Positions 27,073 through 36,281 of a DNA stretch of 64,000 bases are shown one piece after another. Below the pieces are notes generated by a model. It was not told the origin of the DNA. It saw only the letters and a program-made list of their open reading frames with translations, and made no database searches. The stretch spans positions 121,127 through 185,126 of the forward strand of contig JAVCCE010000059.1 in the NCBI GenBank assembly GCA_030765645.1, written 5' to 3'. Positions within the stretch are counted from its first letter, which is position 1, and each line of letters starts with the position of its first letter. Both the position numbers and the translations under genes were made by a program. Source of the stretch: Candidatus Hinthialibacter antarcticus (lineage in GTDB: Bacteria > Hinthialibacterota > Hinthialibacteria > Hinthialibacterales > Hinthialibacteraceae).

Positions 27073-27645
27073 ATGAAAAATAGTGCGTTTACACTCATTG
27101 AGCTGTTAATTGTTGTTGCCATCATTGGCATTCTTGCCGCAATTGCAGTTCCGAATTTTCTGAATGCTCAAATAAAGGCTAAAATTGCCCGTGTCGAATC
27201 AGACCAACGATCACTCTCGACCGCTCTTGAACAATATAATTTAGATTGGAACAGTTATGTTGAAGATCATGACTTTCCGTCTGATCAATCTCAAAAAGGG
27301 TTGTTCAGATTAACTTCTCCGGTTGCTTATATGTCTAGTTTGCCGAATGATCCGTTCCCTTCACAGGCAAACCCCGCCGCTGAAGGAAACCCGAATTATG
27401 AATTTGGGTCAGGCAGCGCAGGCAAGGCGGGACAGCAATGGCCTGCACAAGCTTATGTGATGATATCTCCCGGTCCCAATTTAGCCGAAGAAGTTGAAGG
27501 CAATGATGGATTTCCATTTGGGACAGTTATCCGCAGTTTTGACGTCAGTAATGGAGTCGCTTCAGGCGGAGATATCGTTCGCTTAGGAGGAAACTATAAT
27601 TCCGGGCGTATAATTGTTGATGGAAAGTTTATTGCAGGACGCTAA
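27073..27645 (+). CDS. Type II/IV pseudopilin-like protein 2
   Basis: It has a class III signal, MKNSA|FTLIELLIVVAIIG, with Ala rather than Gly before the cleaved bond, and the same coil (KIARVESDQRSLSTALEQY) and C-terminal form (SNGVASGGDIVRLGG) as pseudopilin 1. The 190 residues include a Gly/Ala-rich loop (FGSGSAGKAGQQWPAQAY). The start is ATG 27073, 9 bases after AGGGG; the frame is open upstream. Terminators on both sides suggest an independent transcript. It lies among secreted-protein genes behind a two-component system, so it may help secrete or display them. Confidence 0.85.
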   Translation: MKNSAFTLIELLIVVAIIGILAAIAVPNFLNAQIKAKIARVESDQRSLSTALEQYNLDWNSYVEDHDFPSDQSQKGLFRLTSPVAYMSSLPNDPFPSQANPAAEGNPNYEFGSGSAGKAGQQWPAQAYVMISPGPNLAEEVEGNDGFPFGTVIRSFDVSNGVASGGDIVRLGGNYNSGRIIVDGKFIAGR

Positions 27646-27682
27646 CATTTTTGTATCTATGTTTTTTTATACCTCCCTGAAG

Positions 27683-27715
27683 GCCATATTGATTATTTGA
27701 ATATGGCTTTTTTTT
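27683..27715 (+). terminator. Rho-independent terminator
   Basis: An 8-bp stem (GCCATATT/AATATGGC) with a 9-base loop is followed by eight T, ending 37 bases before the CotH gene. Confidence 0.85.
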
Positions 27716-27752
27716 GTGAAATGATACACAGCGGAATTGGTGAGATAAAACG

Positions 27753-30700
27753 ATGAAACAATGTCCAAAAATACTTTATTTTTTTCTATTCATTGTGAGC
27801 GTTTTCATTCAAACGTTCGATGCAAAAGCCACTGTTGTCATTAACGAAATCATGTATCATCCAGCAGTTTTTCGTGATGATATTGAATTTGTTGAACTGT
27901 ATAATCCAACGACAACTCTACAGGATATTTCTCAATGGCGTCTCGCCAGCGCGGTCCGCTATGTGTTTCCTCCGAACACGAAACTCGAGGCCAATTCTTA
28001 TTTAATCATCTCGACGTCTCCAGCAGAATTTTTAGACATTACTGAAAGTTCTTATGGCCCATTTGAAGGCCAACTCAGCAACGGCGATGAAACAATCAGG
28101 CTGATTGATTCACAGGGAAATGAGATTGACGAAGTCTCTTATGTCGATGAAGGCGGATGGCCGATAGAGGCCGACGGCGAAGGCGCTTCGATTGAACGAA
28201 TCCATGCTGGCATGAATCCTTCTCACCCCGCGAGTTGGAAAGCAGGGGCAGTCGGCGGGTCTCCAGGACAAAAAAACCTCAATGCAATACCAGACGCCCT
28301 GCCTATCATCACAAACGTCATCCAAGCGCCTGTTATTCCCAAAAGCAACCAACCCGTACAGATTGTGTGTGAGATCGACCATGCGACTCCGGTGCAAGAA
28401 GTATTGATATTTTATAAAACCGAAGAAATGAATTATTTTGAAACGGTTGAACTTTTTGATGATGGACAAAATGAAGACTTTGCTGCAAACGACAATGTGT
28501 ATGGGGGGTTGATCCCGCCGCAACCAGACCAGTCGGTCGTCGAGTTTTACATTCAGGCGCAGGAGAAAGCCAATGTGAATGGGCTTTTCCCGCAATCGGT
28601 TCTTGACTCGGTCTCATTGTATCGGGTTGACAACTCAGACATTGATAGCCCACTGCCTCTTTATCGAGTAATCATGCGCGACAGAGATGAGCGCAACCTG
28701 CGCACGCGAGGCTCACAAAGCAATGTTGAACTTCCTGCATCATTCGTTTTTGGCGATACCATATTTTATAATGTTGGAATTCGGTTTAGAGGCAAAGGTT
28801 CGCGCGGCAGCGAACCAAAATCATACCGGATAAATTTCGCGAACGGGCCTTTCTTTGGCTCCGTACGAAAATTAAATCTAAACGCCGTTAATCCTCACCG
28901 CCAATTTGTCGGATTAGAAATTCTTGAATTGCTGAACTTACCAACGCCACAAAAGCAATTGGTCTCTTTGAAATTTAACAACGCTTATGCGCCGAATTAT
29001 ATTCAAGTAGAACGAACCGACAAACAAATGATGGAACGTGAGTTTCATGACGGCGACGGCAACCTCTACCGCGGCGTCGAGCAGGCGAATTTAGATTATC
29101 GCGGCGAAGACCCCAACCAATACCGCTCACACTACGATAAAATCACCAATGAAGTTGAAGATGATTTCACTGACATCATTCAACTTTGCGCTGCGTTTTC
29201 CAATCCACCTACGTCCGACGATCAATTTGTTCAACAATTATCTCAAACCATTGATATCCATCAGTGGATGCGCTGGCTTGCCGCAAAAAAAGTTTTGAAT
29301 GACCAAGAAGGCGGTTTGTCGAAAGAGCGCGGCGATGATTATTATATGTATAACAACCCCGCCAATCAGTTGTTCTATTTATTGCCCTGGGACTTAGATT
29401 CGGTTTTTCAGTCTCCTCTTTTGCCTGTTCATCATCATGACGGCACAGCCATTCAGAATACCGTCGGACGTTTTTTACGTCATCCAGATTTAGCCTCTCA
29501 ATACTTCAGCCAAATCGTTTCGATATTAGAAACAGAACTTCCTCAATCGACTGTTGATTTAATTATTGACAAAACATCACCTATTACATCAGAGGCCGTT
29601 CGCGATGAAATGAAACAGTTTTCGTTGATACACCGCGAGTTTCTGCTATCTCAAATTCCTCGCGAGTTGACCGCTGAAATTTCACGCGACCTCGAACGAG
29701 CCATCATACAAGAAGGGGATGAATGGGCGTACTTTAAGGGCATTGAAAACCCTCCATCAAATTGGAATGAACCTACGTTTGATGACTCCACTTGGGATCG
29801 AGGCCCCGGCGGGATTGGCTATGGCGACAATGACGACCAGACCGAACTTCTGGACATGCGCAATAACTATCCGACTGTGTTTATGCGAAAGCAGTTTAGT
29901 ATTAATTCACCAGGCGCGATCTCGCGATTGGCGCTTGAGGTCAATTATGATGATGCGTTTGTTGCCTATTTAAATGGCGTTGAAATCGCGCGCAGCAACT
30001 TCATCGGTGAACCAAACTCTTTCTCAACGGCGAGTTCAAACCATGAGGCGGGTTCGTTTGAGACATTCGAGATCAACAATGCAGCAGAGTTGTTGATGAG
30101 CGGCGCCAATACCTTGGCCATCGTCGGACTAAACGTCTCATTAAATAGTTCTGATTTTTCGTCTACTGCAAGATTAAACGCCATCACCCAAGAAGGAGAA
30201 TCGGTCGTTTTAAGAGGCTTCGCAGATGTTACTCAAACCCGATGGGTTCGCGTCAATGGCGATCAGGTATTGTATGAACCTTGGAAAGGTGAATGGAGTT
30301 ATCTGGTTGATTCAACGCTTAATCAAACCCAATTTGAAATTGAGGCATTCGACATAAACGGAACCCTTATTGATTCCAAAACCATTCAATTCACTCCACC
30401 GCCCGTCTCGCATGGTGGAGAAATCGTTCAAAACACAACCTGGACAAAAGAAATGTCGCCTATCAATGTTGACGATCATGTTGTCGTTTTAGAAAATGTA
30501 ACACTGACAATCGAGCCTGGAGTGGATGTTCAACTTGCTGCGGGAAAAGGGATCGTCGTCTTTGGAACGTTGAAAGTGAACGGAGTATTAAACGAGCCTG
30601 TTAGGTTTTCTTCAAAAACGGCTGATGAAAATTGGGGCGGAATTGCATTCAACAGCACATCTCTCAATTCATCAATACAGTTTGCCAATTTCTATGATTC

Positions 30701-31586
30701 AGGCTCTTTTTCCTATCAAGGCAGTCAATTCAACGGCGCCGTATCAATCAACGAGTGCGAAGCAGAAATACTCGATAGCGGCTTTTTCGCGATAGACACC
30801 CTGGGCGTTAACGCCGTAAGAGCGCGGCTGCATGTCGCGCGATGCACATTTGAATCGATGGGTGAAATGATTCACTGCAGCAATTCGTTTTCCATTATCG
30901 AACACAATCGGTTTGACACGATCTTTGGACACAATGACGCCATTGATTTTGACGGCCAGTCAGACGAGCCGTCGATTATCCGTTCAAACGTGATTTTAAA
31001 TTCCGAAGATGACGGCTTAGACATGGGCGGGGGCGCGTCTCCTATTATCGAAGGAAACTGGATTCAAAATTGCGCCGACAAAGGCATCTCATTAGAAAGC
31101 GACAGTACTCCTTTTTTGGCGAATAACGTGATCGTGAATTGCGGCATTGGAGTCACATCAGGCGATAGCGCTCGAATGACGTTTATACACAACACCGTTG
31201 TGAATTGCCAAACAGGAATCGAACTGGTTGAAAAGACAACCAATGGCGGCGGCGGAGAAGCCGTGATTATCAACTCAATCCTTTGGAACACAACACAAAG
31301 TCTCGTGATTGATGAGAAATCAAACGCTGTGATTCAATCGTCTAATCTAATGCAACTGCCTGCAATGTATGCTCAAAATAATTTCTCTATTGATCCACTG
31401 TTTGTTGGCAGCAACAATGATGATTACGCATTGAAGGATCAATCTCCGCTTATTGATGCTGGAGAACCCTCATCTGTACTAACCGATTTTAACGGCGCGC
31501 TAAGGCCAATGGGCGCCGCGCCTGATCTCGGCGCGTTTGAGAATACAGACCCGACTATGATTTATGATTGGGGACTAATGCGGTGA
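27753..31586 (+). CDS. Secreted CotH-kinase/lamin-tail/beta-helix protein
   Basis: The 1277-residue protein has a signal peptide (cleaved near DAKA) and a lamin-tail domain (about 25-145; VVINEIMYHPA, DIEFVELYNPT). A CotH kinase-like domain follows (about 300-640; FRGKGSRGSEPKSYRI, YRGVEQAN, LLPWDLDSVF). A galactose-binding-like segment comes next (FDDSTWDRGPGGIGYGD, AYLNGVEIAR), then a right-handed beta-helix with PbH1-type repeats (about 890-1240). CotH domains phosphorylate secreted proteins in spore formers, but in this architecture the role is usually taken to be surface or extracellular attachment. It is the last gene of the secreted set and is followed at once by direct repeat copy 1. 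Confidence 0.85.
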   Translation: MKQCPKILYFFLFIVSVFIQTFDAKATVVINEIMYHPAVFRDDIEFVELYNPTTTLQDISQWRLASAVRYVFPPNTKLEANSYLIISTSPAEFLDITESSYGPFEGQLSNGDETIRLIDSQGNEIDEVSYVDEGGWPIEADGEGASIERIHAGMNPSHPASWKAGAVGGSPGQKNLNAIPDALPIITNVIQAPVIPKSNQPVQIVCEIDHATPVQEVLIFYKTEEMNYFETVELFDDGQNEDFAANDNVYGGLIPPQPDQSVVEFYIQAQEKANVNGLFPQSVLDSVSLYRVDNSDIDSPLPLYRVIMRDRDERNLRTRGSQSNVELPASFVFGDTIFYNVGIRFRGKGSRGSEPKSYRINFANGPFFGSVRKLNLNAVNPHRQFVGLEILELLNLPTPQKQLVSLKFNNAYAPNYIQVERTDKQMMEREFHDGDGNLYRGVEQANLDYRGEDPNQYRSHYDKITNEVEDDFTDIIQLCAAFSNPPTSDDQFVQQLSQTIDIHQWMRWLAAKKVLNDQEGGLSKERGDDYYMYNNPANQLFYLLPWDLDSVFQSPLLPVHHHDGTAIQNTVGRFLRHPDLASQYFSQIVSILETELPQSTVDLIIDKTSPITSEAVRDEMKQFSLIHREFLLSQIPRELTAEISRDLERAIIQEGDEWAYFKGIENPPSNWNEPTFDDSTWDRGPGGIGYGDNDDQTELLDMRNNYPTVFMRKQFSINSPGAISRLALEVNYDDAFVAYLNGVEIARSNFIGEPNSFSTASSNHEAGSFETFEINNAAELLMSGANTLAIVGLNVSLNSSDFSSTARLNAITQEGESVVLRGFADVTQTRWVRVNGDQVLYEPWKGEWSYLVDSTLNQTQFEIEAFDINGTLIDSKTIQFTPPPVSHGGEIVQNTTWTKEMSPINVDDHVVVLENVTLTIEPGVDVQLAAGKGIVVFGTLKVNGVLNEPVRFSSKTADENWGGIAFNSTSLNSSIQFANFYDSGSFSYQGSQFNGAVSINECEAEILDSGFFAIDTLGVNAVRARLHVARCTFESMGEMIHCSNSFSIIEHNRFDTIFGHNDAIDFDGQSDEPSIIRSNVILNSEDDGLDMGGGASPIIEGNWIQNCADKGISLESDSTPFLANNVIVNCGIGVTSGDSARMTFIHNTVVNCQTGIELVEKTTNGGGGEAVIINSILWNTTQSLVIDEKSNAVIQSSNLMQLPAMYAQNNFSIDPLFVGSNNDDYALKDQSPLIDAGEPSSVLTDFNGALRPMGAAPDLGAFENTDPTMIYDWGLMR

Positions 31587-31606
31587 GACCTCTGTGGACT
31601 GGCCTC

Positions 31607-31670
31607 CCCGTTCCAAGTAGGGTACGGAACTTATCTCTCGTATGAGAGAGTAGATACGACTGATTAAACA
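31607..31670 (+). repeat. Direct repeat copy 1 (double-hairpin element)
   Basis: This copy has a GTTCC...GTACGGAAC palindrome and a CTCTCGTATGAGAG hairpin, then TAGATACGACTGATT. It matches copies at 52327 and 63045 in the same orientation but diverges from them after GATTAAACA. It lies 20 bases past the CotH stop. The rest of the 519-base gap to 32105 holds no gene that I can support, apart from the tRNA-like piece near its end. Confidence 0.75.
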
Positions 31671-32033
31671 GTAGATAACAGGCCGTTAATTCAATTGCAT
31701 ACACCAGCCAAAGGTGAAGTTAAATGCAAGCAATGGCTAGGCGGATTGCTGAGGCATTATTACCGAATAGCGGCATAAGTTTTCAATGAGTACTGTCAGG
31801 AGTCTAAGCAGTATTTGTGTATCTACTCACCGAAAATACGGCCCATTTTCCCTATTCAAAAAATTGAAATGAAGCCGAATCTGTGATAGATTCTCTGACA
31901 ATCTTGAATGATCAACCTGAATTAAGGTTTTGAGATAGCGCGGAGTCGCCATCCAGTTTGAAGATAACAAAATTGGGAAAAGAAATTTAAGTAAATAGTC
32001 TTTTGGGTAGTTTGGTAGAGGAAATTAATAACT

Positions 32034-32080
32034 CCCCCCCCCCTGTGGGACTCGAACCAACAATCCGCGTTTCAATAAAA
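32034..32080 (-). pseudogene. tRNA 3'-half-like fragment next to a C10 tract
   Basis: On the minus strand, CGCGGATTGTTGGTTCGAGTC and the CCCAC that follows resemble the end of a tRNA: a T-loop TTCGAGT flanked by GTTGG/CCCAC with one central mismatch. No 5' half, D-arm or plausible acceptor strand is found, and the sequence after the T-arm runs into ten G (C 32034-32043 on the plus strand). It may be a tRNA scar left by integration, or chance. Confidence 0.3.
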
Positions 32081-32105
32081 TTCAGTTTATGGATGTGTTT
32101 GTTCT

Positions 32106-33794
32106 ATGAAGATTTTGCCCACTCTCTTAATGAAATACATGAGCAATCGAACAAGTCAGCGCAATCTAAAGATTGTATTTAATTTTTTATTAATTTTGTT
32201 TTTATTGGTGTTTATATATAGCATACTGTTTCATTACATCATGCTGTTGGAGGATAAAGAATATACTTGGATCACGGGTTTTTATTGGACGCTAACAGTG
32301 ATGTCCACCTTGGGGTTCGGCGACATCACCTTTCATACGGATCTAGGAAAAATCTTCTCGATTATCGTTTTGTTGTCAGGGGTTGTTTTGCTCTTGGTGA
32401 TGCTTCCGTTTACGTTAATTGAATTTTTTTATGAACCTTGGATCAAAGCGCAAACCTTCACTCGTGTGCCCCGCAATGCTCCAGACGCCATGAAAGGCCA
32501 TGTCATTCTGTTTCAATACGATCAAATTACCAGCGCACTCATCGAAAAACTCAAACTATATCATTACCCATATGTGCTTGTGATCGCCGATTTTGATGAA
32601 GCGCTTCGGTTGCATGATGAGGGCTTTCAAGTGATGTACGCCGATCATGACGACCCCGAAACCTACCGAAAAGCGCATGTTGAAAACGCAACTCTAATCG
32701 CTGCGACCCGGACGGATATTGCGAATACAACCATTGCGTTTACGGTCCGTGACGTGAATGAAACGATTCCGATTGTCGCAACGGTTCGTGATGATTATTC
32801 GGTAGACATTCTCAAAAGCGCAGGCTGCACCACATTGTTGCATTTGGGCGACATGGCAGGCCGAGCGTTTGCGCGCCGACTGCACGGAGGAAAAGAGGCC
32901 GTTCATGTCATTGGCCAGTTTGACGATTTGTTAATCGCCGAAGTCAACGCAGAGGTTACTCCACTGGTTGGTAAAACTCTGTTGGAAAGTAAAGTTCGCG
33001 AACAAACCGGGGTGAATATTGTCGGTATTTGGGAGCGGGGAAAGTTTGAAAACGCCCAAGCTCAAACCCGGGTCGAATCAAAAATGGTGTTGGTCTTGTC
33101 GGGTGTGAGATCACAAATTGATCGGTTTGAACAGCTATGCCAGATCAATACCATGCCTGATACGCCTGTTGTGATTATTGGCGCTGGCCGGGTAGGCAGA
33201 GCGGCGGCGAATACGCTACAGCAACGGGGTATTGATTATCGAATCATCGATATGGACAGTGAAAAGAAACAATCTTCAAATAAATTTGTGAATGGAAACG
33301 CCGCAAATCCTGAAGTATTAAAAACAGCCGGTATTGAAAACGCCCCCGCTGTGATTATCACAACCCGTGATGATGACACCAACATTTATCTTACGATTTA
33401 TTGTCGAAAACAGTATTCAGATATTCAAATCATTAGCCGAACCAGCCTGAAAAGAAATATCAGCACGTTTCACCGCGCAGGCGCAGACTTTGTTATCTCC
33501 TATGCGTCTATGGGAGCGGAAAAAATATTCAATTCACTCAAACGAAGCGACATCCTTATGGTGGCGGAAGGATTGGATGTCTTTCGGATTAAAACGCCCA
33601 CACCACTGACTGGCATGTTGATCCGCGATACTTCTATCCGCCGGGATACTGGATGTAATATCATTGCTGTTCATACCGATGGTCAATCTCATATCAACCC
33701 TGAAGCGGATGTTGTTCTCAAGCCCAATTCAGAATTGGTTTTAATAGGAACCGACGAAGCGGAAAACCGCTTCCTTCAACTTTATGCGGAATGA
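32106..33794 (+). CDS. Potassium channel with tandem RCK (TrkA) domains
   Basis: The 562-residue protein has two membrane helices (about 22-46 and 82-106) around a pore loop with the K+ selectivity filter TLGFGD (about 70). Two RCK units follow, each a TrkA-N Rossmann fold plus a TrkA-C domain. The first fold has lost the dinucleotide motif (VILFQYDQIT); the second keeps it (VIIGAGRVGRAA). Two RCK units per chain resemble gated K+ channels that form an octameric ring from four subunits. It is the first gene inside the block bounded by direct repeats. A C10 tract lies 63-72 bases upstream of its start. The 149 bases to the next gene show nothing clear. Confidence 0.9.
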   Translation: MKILPTLLMKYMSNRTSQRNLKIVFNFLLILFLLVFIYSILFHYIMLLEDKEYTWITGFYWTLTVMSTLGFGDITFHTDLGKIFSIIVLLSGVVLLLVMLPFTLIEFFYEPWIKAQTFTRVPRNAPDAMKGHVILFQYDQITSALIEKLKLYHYPYVLVIADFDEALRLHDEGFQVMYADHDDPETYRKAHVENATLIAATRTDIANTTIAFTVRDVNETIPIVATVRDDYSVDILKSAGCTTLLHLGDMAGRAFARRLHGGKEAVHVIGQFDDLLIAEVNAEVTPLVGKTLLESKVREQTGVNIVGIWERGKFENAQAQTRVESKMVLVLSGVRSQIDRFEQLCQINTMPDTPVVIIGAGRVGRAAANTLQQRGIDYRIIDMDSEKKQSSNKFVNGNAANPEVLKTAGIENAPAVIITTRDDDTNIYLTIYCRKQYSDIQIISRTSLKRNISTFHRAGADFVISYASMGAEKIFNSLKRSDILMVAEGLDVFRIKTPTPLTGMLIRDTSIRRDTGCNIIAVHTDGQSHINPEADVVLKPNSELVLIGTDEAENRFLQLYAE

Positions 33795-33943
33795 GTATTG
33801 AATTGTTTTCGGTGTTCCATGCCATACACAGTGAAAGATCAAGAATTTATTGAGTGGCTTCCAAAAATCTCAATTCCCTGGATTAAGATTATAGAACAAC
33901 GCGAATGATATCAAACGAATTGCCGCTTATATGAAAGTATTGA

Positions 33944-34660
33944 ATGAACTCTTCAATTGATGCGGTGATATTGGCTGGTGGAGAAGGGACGCGCTTGAAA
34001 TCTGTTGTCAGCGATCGGCCCAAACCCATGGCGCTAGTTAAGGGTCGGCCCTTTATGGAATGGCTGCTGTTAGGATTGCGTAAGCAAGGCGTCGAGCGTT
34101 TTGTTATCTGCACTCACCATTTAAACGAAATAATCATAGACCATTTTGGCGATGGCAGTGTCTGGGACGTTGAGATTGTCTATTCACATGAGCTTTCTCC
34201 ATTGGGTACGGGCGGCGCGATAGCGTTAGCCGCTCAAAAAGTAAAATCGAATGAAATGCTGGCGCTCAACGGTGACTCATTTTGTGAGTTCGATCTTTCA
34301 AAACTCATTCGTTTCCATCAAAATCAGAACGCTCTTGCGACGATCCAACTGACTCAAGTTGAAAATTGTGGACGCTACGGCAGCGTTCAAGTCGATGATA
34401 AAGGCCAAGTCGAAGCCTTTATCGAAAAATCAAAAGGCGGTGGAGCTGGTTGGATCAACGCAGGAATCTATCTCATTCAAACCTCTGCGCTGAGAGAAGC
34501 GCCTGCGAACCAAAAAATTTCAATGGAATATGATTTTTTACCAAAATGGGTTGGGAATGGATTGTATGCCATTCAACAAAAAGGAACCTTCATCGATATC
34601 GGCCTCCCCGAAACGTATCGTCAAGCAGAAACCATTTTCTCCTGGGAGTCTTTGCTTTGA
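33944..34660 (+). CDS. hddC: D-glycero-alpha-D-manno-heptose 1-phosphate guanylyltransferase
   Basis: This is a nucleotidyltransferase of 238 residues with the signature AVILAGGEGTRLKSV at the N-terminus, the metal-binding NGDSFCEFD near residue 108 and EAFIEK near 161. Length and sequence resemble HddC, which forms GDP-D-glycero-alpha-D-manno-heptose from the 1-phosphate and GTP. The assignment is supported by GmhB immediately downstream and HddA two genes on. Its stop overlaps the GmhB start (TTGA). It is the first gene of the glycan cluster. Confidence 0.85.
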   Translation: MNSSIDAVILAGGEGTRLKSVVSDRPKPMALVKGRPFMEWLLLGLRKQGVERFVICTHHLNEIIIDHFGDGSVWDVEIVYSHELSPLGTGGAIALAAQKVKSNEMLALNGDSFCEFDLSKLIRFHQNQNALATIQLTQVENCGRYGSVQVDDKGQVEAFIEKSKGGGAGWINAGIYLIQTSALREAPANQKISMEYDFLPKWVGNGLYAIQQKGTFIDIGLPETYRQAETIFSWESLL

Positions 34661-35193
34661 CGCGACGACGCTTCGCTATTCTTGACCGTGACGGGACCGT
34701 GATTCGGGAGCGCCACTATTTAGCAAATCCTGATGATGTAGAAGTCTATCCATCTGCAATCGAGGGGATCAAAGGGCTGCAAGCGCTGGGATTAGGTATC
34801 GTCATCGTGACCAATCAATCCGCTGTCGGACGAGGGATTATTGATCTTGCTAGACTGAATGAGATTCACCAGAGAATGATTCGATTATTGGGTGAGCATG
34901 ATATCGTAGTCGATGGCATCTATTTTTGTCCCCATCATCCTGAAGATGAATGTCATTGTCGTAAGCCTAAACCCGGGATGGTATTACAGGCTGCGCGAGA
35001 GCATGGATTCGATCCAGCCGAGGCGCTCTACTTTGGCGACAAGCCCTGTGATATTGACCTGGGGAACAGGCTTGATGGAGTCACTTTTTTGGTCAGAACA
35101 GGTTATGGAAAAGAGTATGAACACCAAAAAAACCTTGGCGCACACCACATTGTAGACTCGATAAACGATGCGGTCTCACTGATTTGCCTTTAA
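34657..35193 (+). CDS. gmhB: D-glycero-D-manno-heptose 1,7-bisphosphate 7-phosphatase
   Basis: This HAD phosphatase of 178 residues has the nucleophile motif LDRDGT near residue 8, VTNQSAVGRG near 51, the zinc-binding loop CPHHPEDECHC near 91 and FGDKPCDI near 127. All are typical of GmhB, which removes the 7-phosphate from heptose 1,7-bisphosphate. I place the start at TTG 34657, overlapping the hddC stop by four bases, because the conserved domain begins six residues later; upstream in-frame sequence belongs to hddC read in another frame. A 107-base A+T-rich gap follows, with a GTATAA-A-TTATAC palindrome that may be part of a promoter. Confidence 0.87.
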   Translation: MTRRRFAILDRDGTVIRERHYLANPDDVEVYPSAIEGIKGLQALGLGIVIVTNQSAVGRGIIDLARLNEIHQRMIRLLGEHDIVVDGIYFCPHHPEDECHCRKPKPGMVLQAAREHGFDPAEALYFGDKPCDIDLGNRLDGVTFLVRTGYGKEYEHQKNLGAHHIVDSINDAVSLICL

Positions 35194-35300
35194 GATTATA
35201 CGCCGATTAGATTTTTTTTGATTCAAAATTCCCAAAAAACGCTTCCTTTTTCTGGATTTTTGGTATTAAATATCGTATAAATTATACCTAGGGTAACTTA

Positions 35301-36281
35301 ATGAAAGTTCTAATCACAGGCATCACTGGGATGGTTGGCAGTCATTTGGCTGAATATATTTTAGCTGAACATCCTGGAGTTGAAGTACATGGTTTGGTTC
35401 GGTGGCGAAGCCCTTTCGATAACATCAAAGGCATACTGCCCAAAATTCAGCTGCACCACGCAGAATTACGCGACTTGAATTCGATGATTCGGTTGATGGA
35501 AGATGTGAAGCCGGACTGGATATTTCACCTGGCAGCTCAATCGTTTGTGACGGTCAGTTTCGAGCAGCCTGCTGATACGATCCATACCAATGTGATAGGA
35601 ACGACGAATTTATTAGATGCGGTTCGTCGAGTCAAACTCGATCCAAAAATTCATATTTGCAGTTCATCTGAAGTTTATGGGCAGGTGCGTGAAGACGAAT
35701 TGCCCATCAATGAAAATAACCCATTTCGCCCCGCTAGCCCGTATGCCGTGTCGAAAGTGGGCGAAGATATGATCGCCCTGCAATATTTCCTCTCCTATGG
35801 TTTGAAAACGATCCGAACTCGAATGTTTACCCATACTGGCCCACGGCGCGGCGATGTGTTTGCCGAAAGCACCTTCTCAAAACAAATTGCAGAAATTGAA
35901 CAAGGCGTTCGCCCAAATCCCGTCAAAGTAGGAAACTTAAACAGTGTGCGCACTATCGCAGATGTTCGTGATGCGGTTCGCGCTTATTGGTTGCTGCTAG
36001 AGAAATGTCAACCGGGAGAGGCGTATAACATCGGCGGAAATCAAACCATGACGATGGGGGAATTACTTGAAAAACTAAAGGGAATGGCAACTTGCCGCAT
36101 TGAGCATGAAGTTGATCCTGCGCTATTGCGCCCTTCAGATGTGACGATGCAGATTCCAGACGTATCTAAGTTCCAGGCTGAAAGTGGGTGGCAGCCGAAG
36201 TACAGCGTGGAAACAACATTGGAAGATTTATTGAATTATCACCGCGAAAAAATAAAGCGCAGTCGATTGGATGCGACATGA
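35301..36281 (+). CDS. GDP-mannose 4,6-dehydratase-like SDR (GDP-heptose modification)
   Basis: This 326-residue extended SDR has ITGITGMVGSHLAEY (GxxGxxG), FHLAAQSFV near residue 77, the active-site CSSSEVYG near 116 and YAVSK near 148. The closest general resemblance is to GDP-mannose 4,6-dehydratases. With hddC, gmhB and hddA around it, the likely substrate is GDP-D-glycero-D-manno-heptose, giving a 4-keto-6-deoxy-heptose as in 6-deoxy-heptose pathways of Yersinia and Campylobacter (inference). The stop overlaps the hddA start (ATGA). Confidence 0.82.
   Translation: MKVLITGITGMVGSHLAEYILAEHPGVEVHGLVRWRSPFDNIKGILPKIQLHHAELRDLNSMIRLMEDVKPDWIFHLAAQSFVTVSFEQPADTIHTNVIGTTNLLDAVRRVKLDPKIHICSSSEVYGQVREDELPINENNPFRPASPYAVSKVGEDMIALQYFLSYGLKTIRTRMFTHTGPRRGDVFAESTFSKQIAEIEQGVRPNPVKVGNLNSVRTIADVRDAVRAYWLLLEKCQPGEAYNIGGNQTMTMGELLEKLKGMATCRIEHEVDPALLRPSDVTMQIPDVSKFQAESGWQPKYSVETTLEDLLNYHREKIKRSRLDAT

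Noticed and set aside
33819..33908. A 29-codon frame between the K+ channel and hddC
   Set aside because: It is too short, lacks a ribosome site and has no recognisable motif; it could be a decayed fragment.
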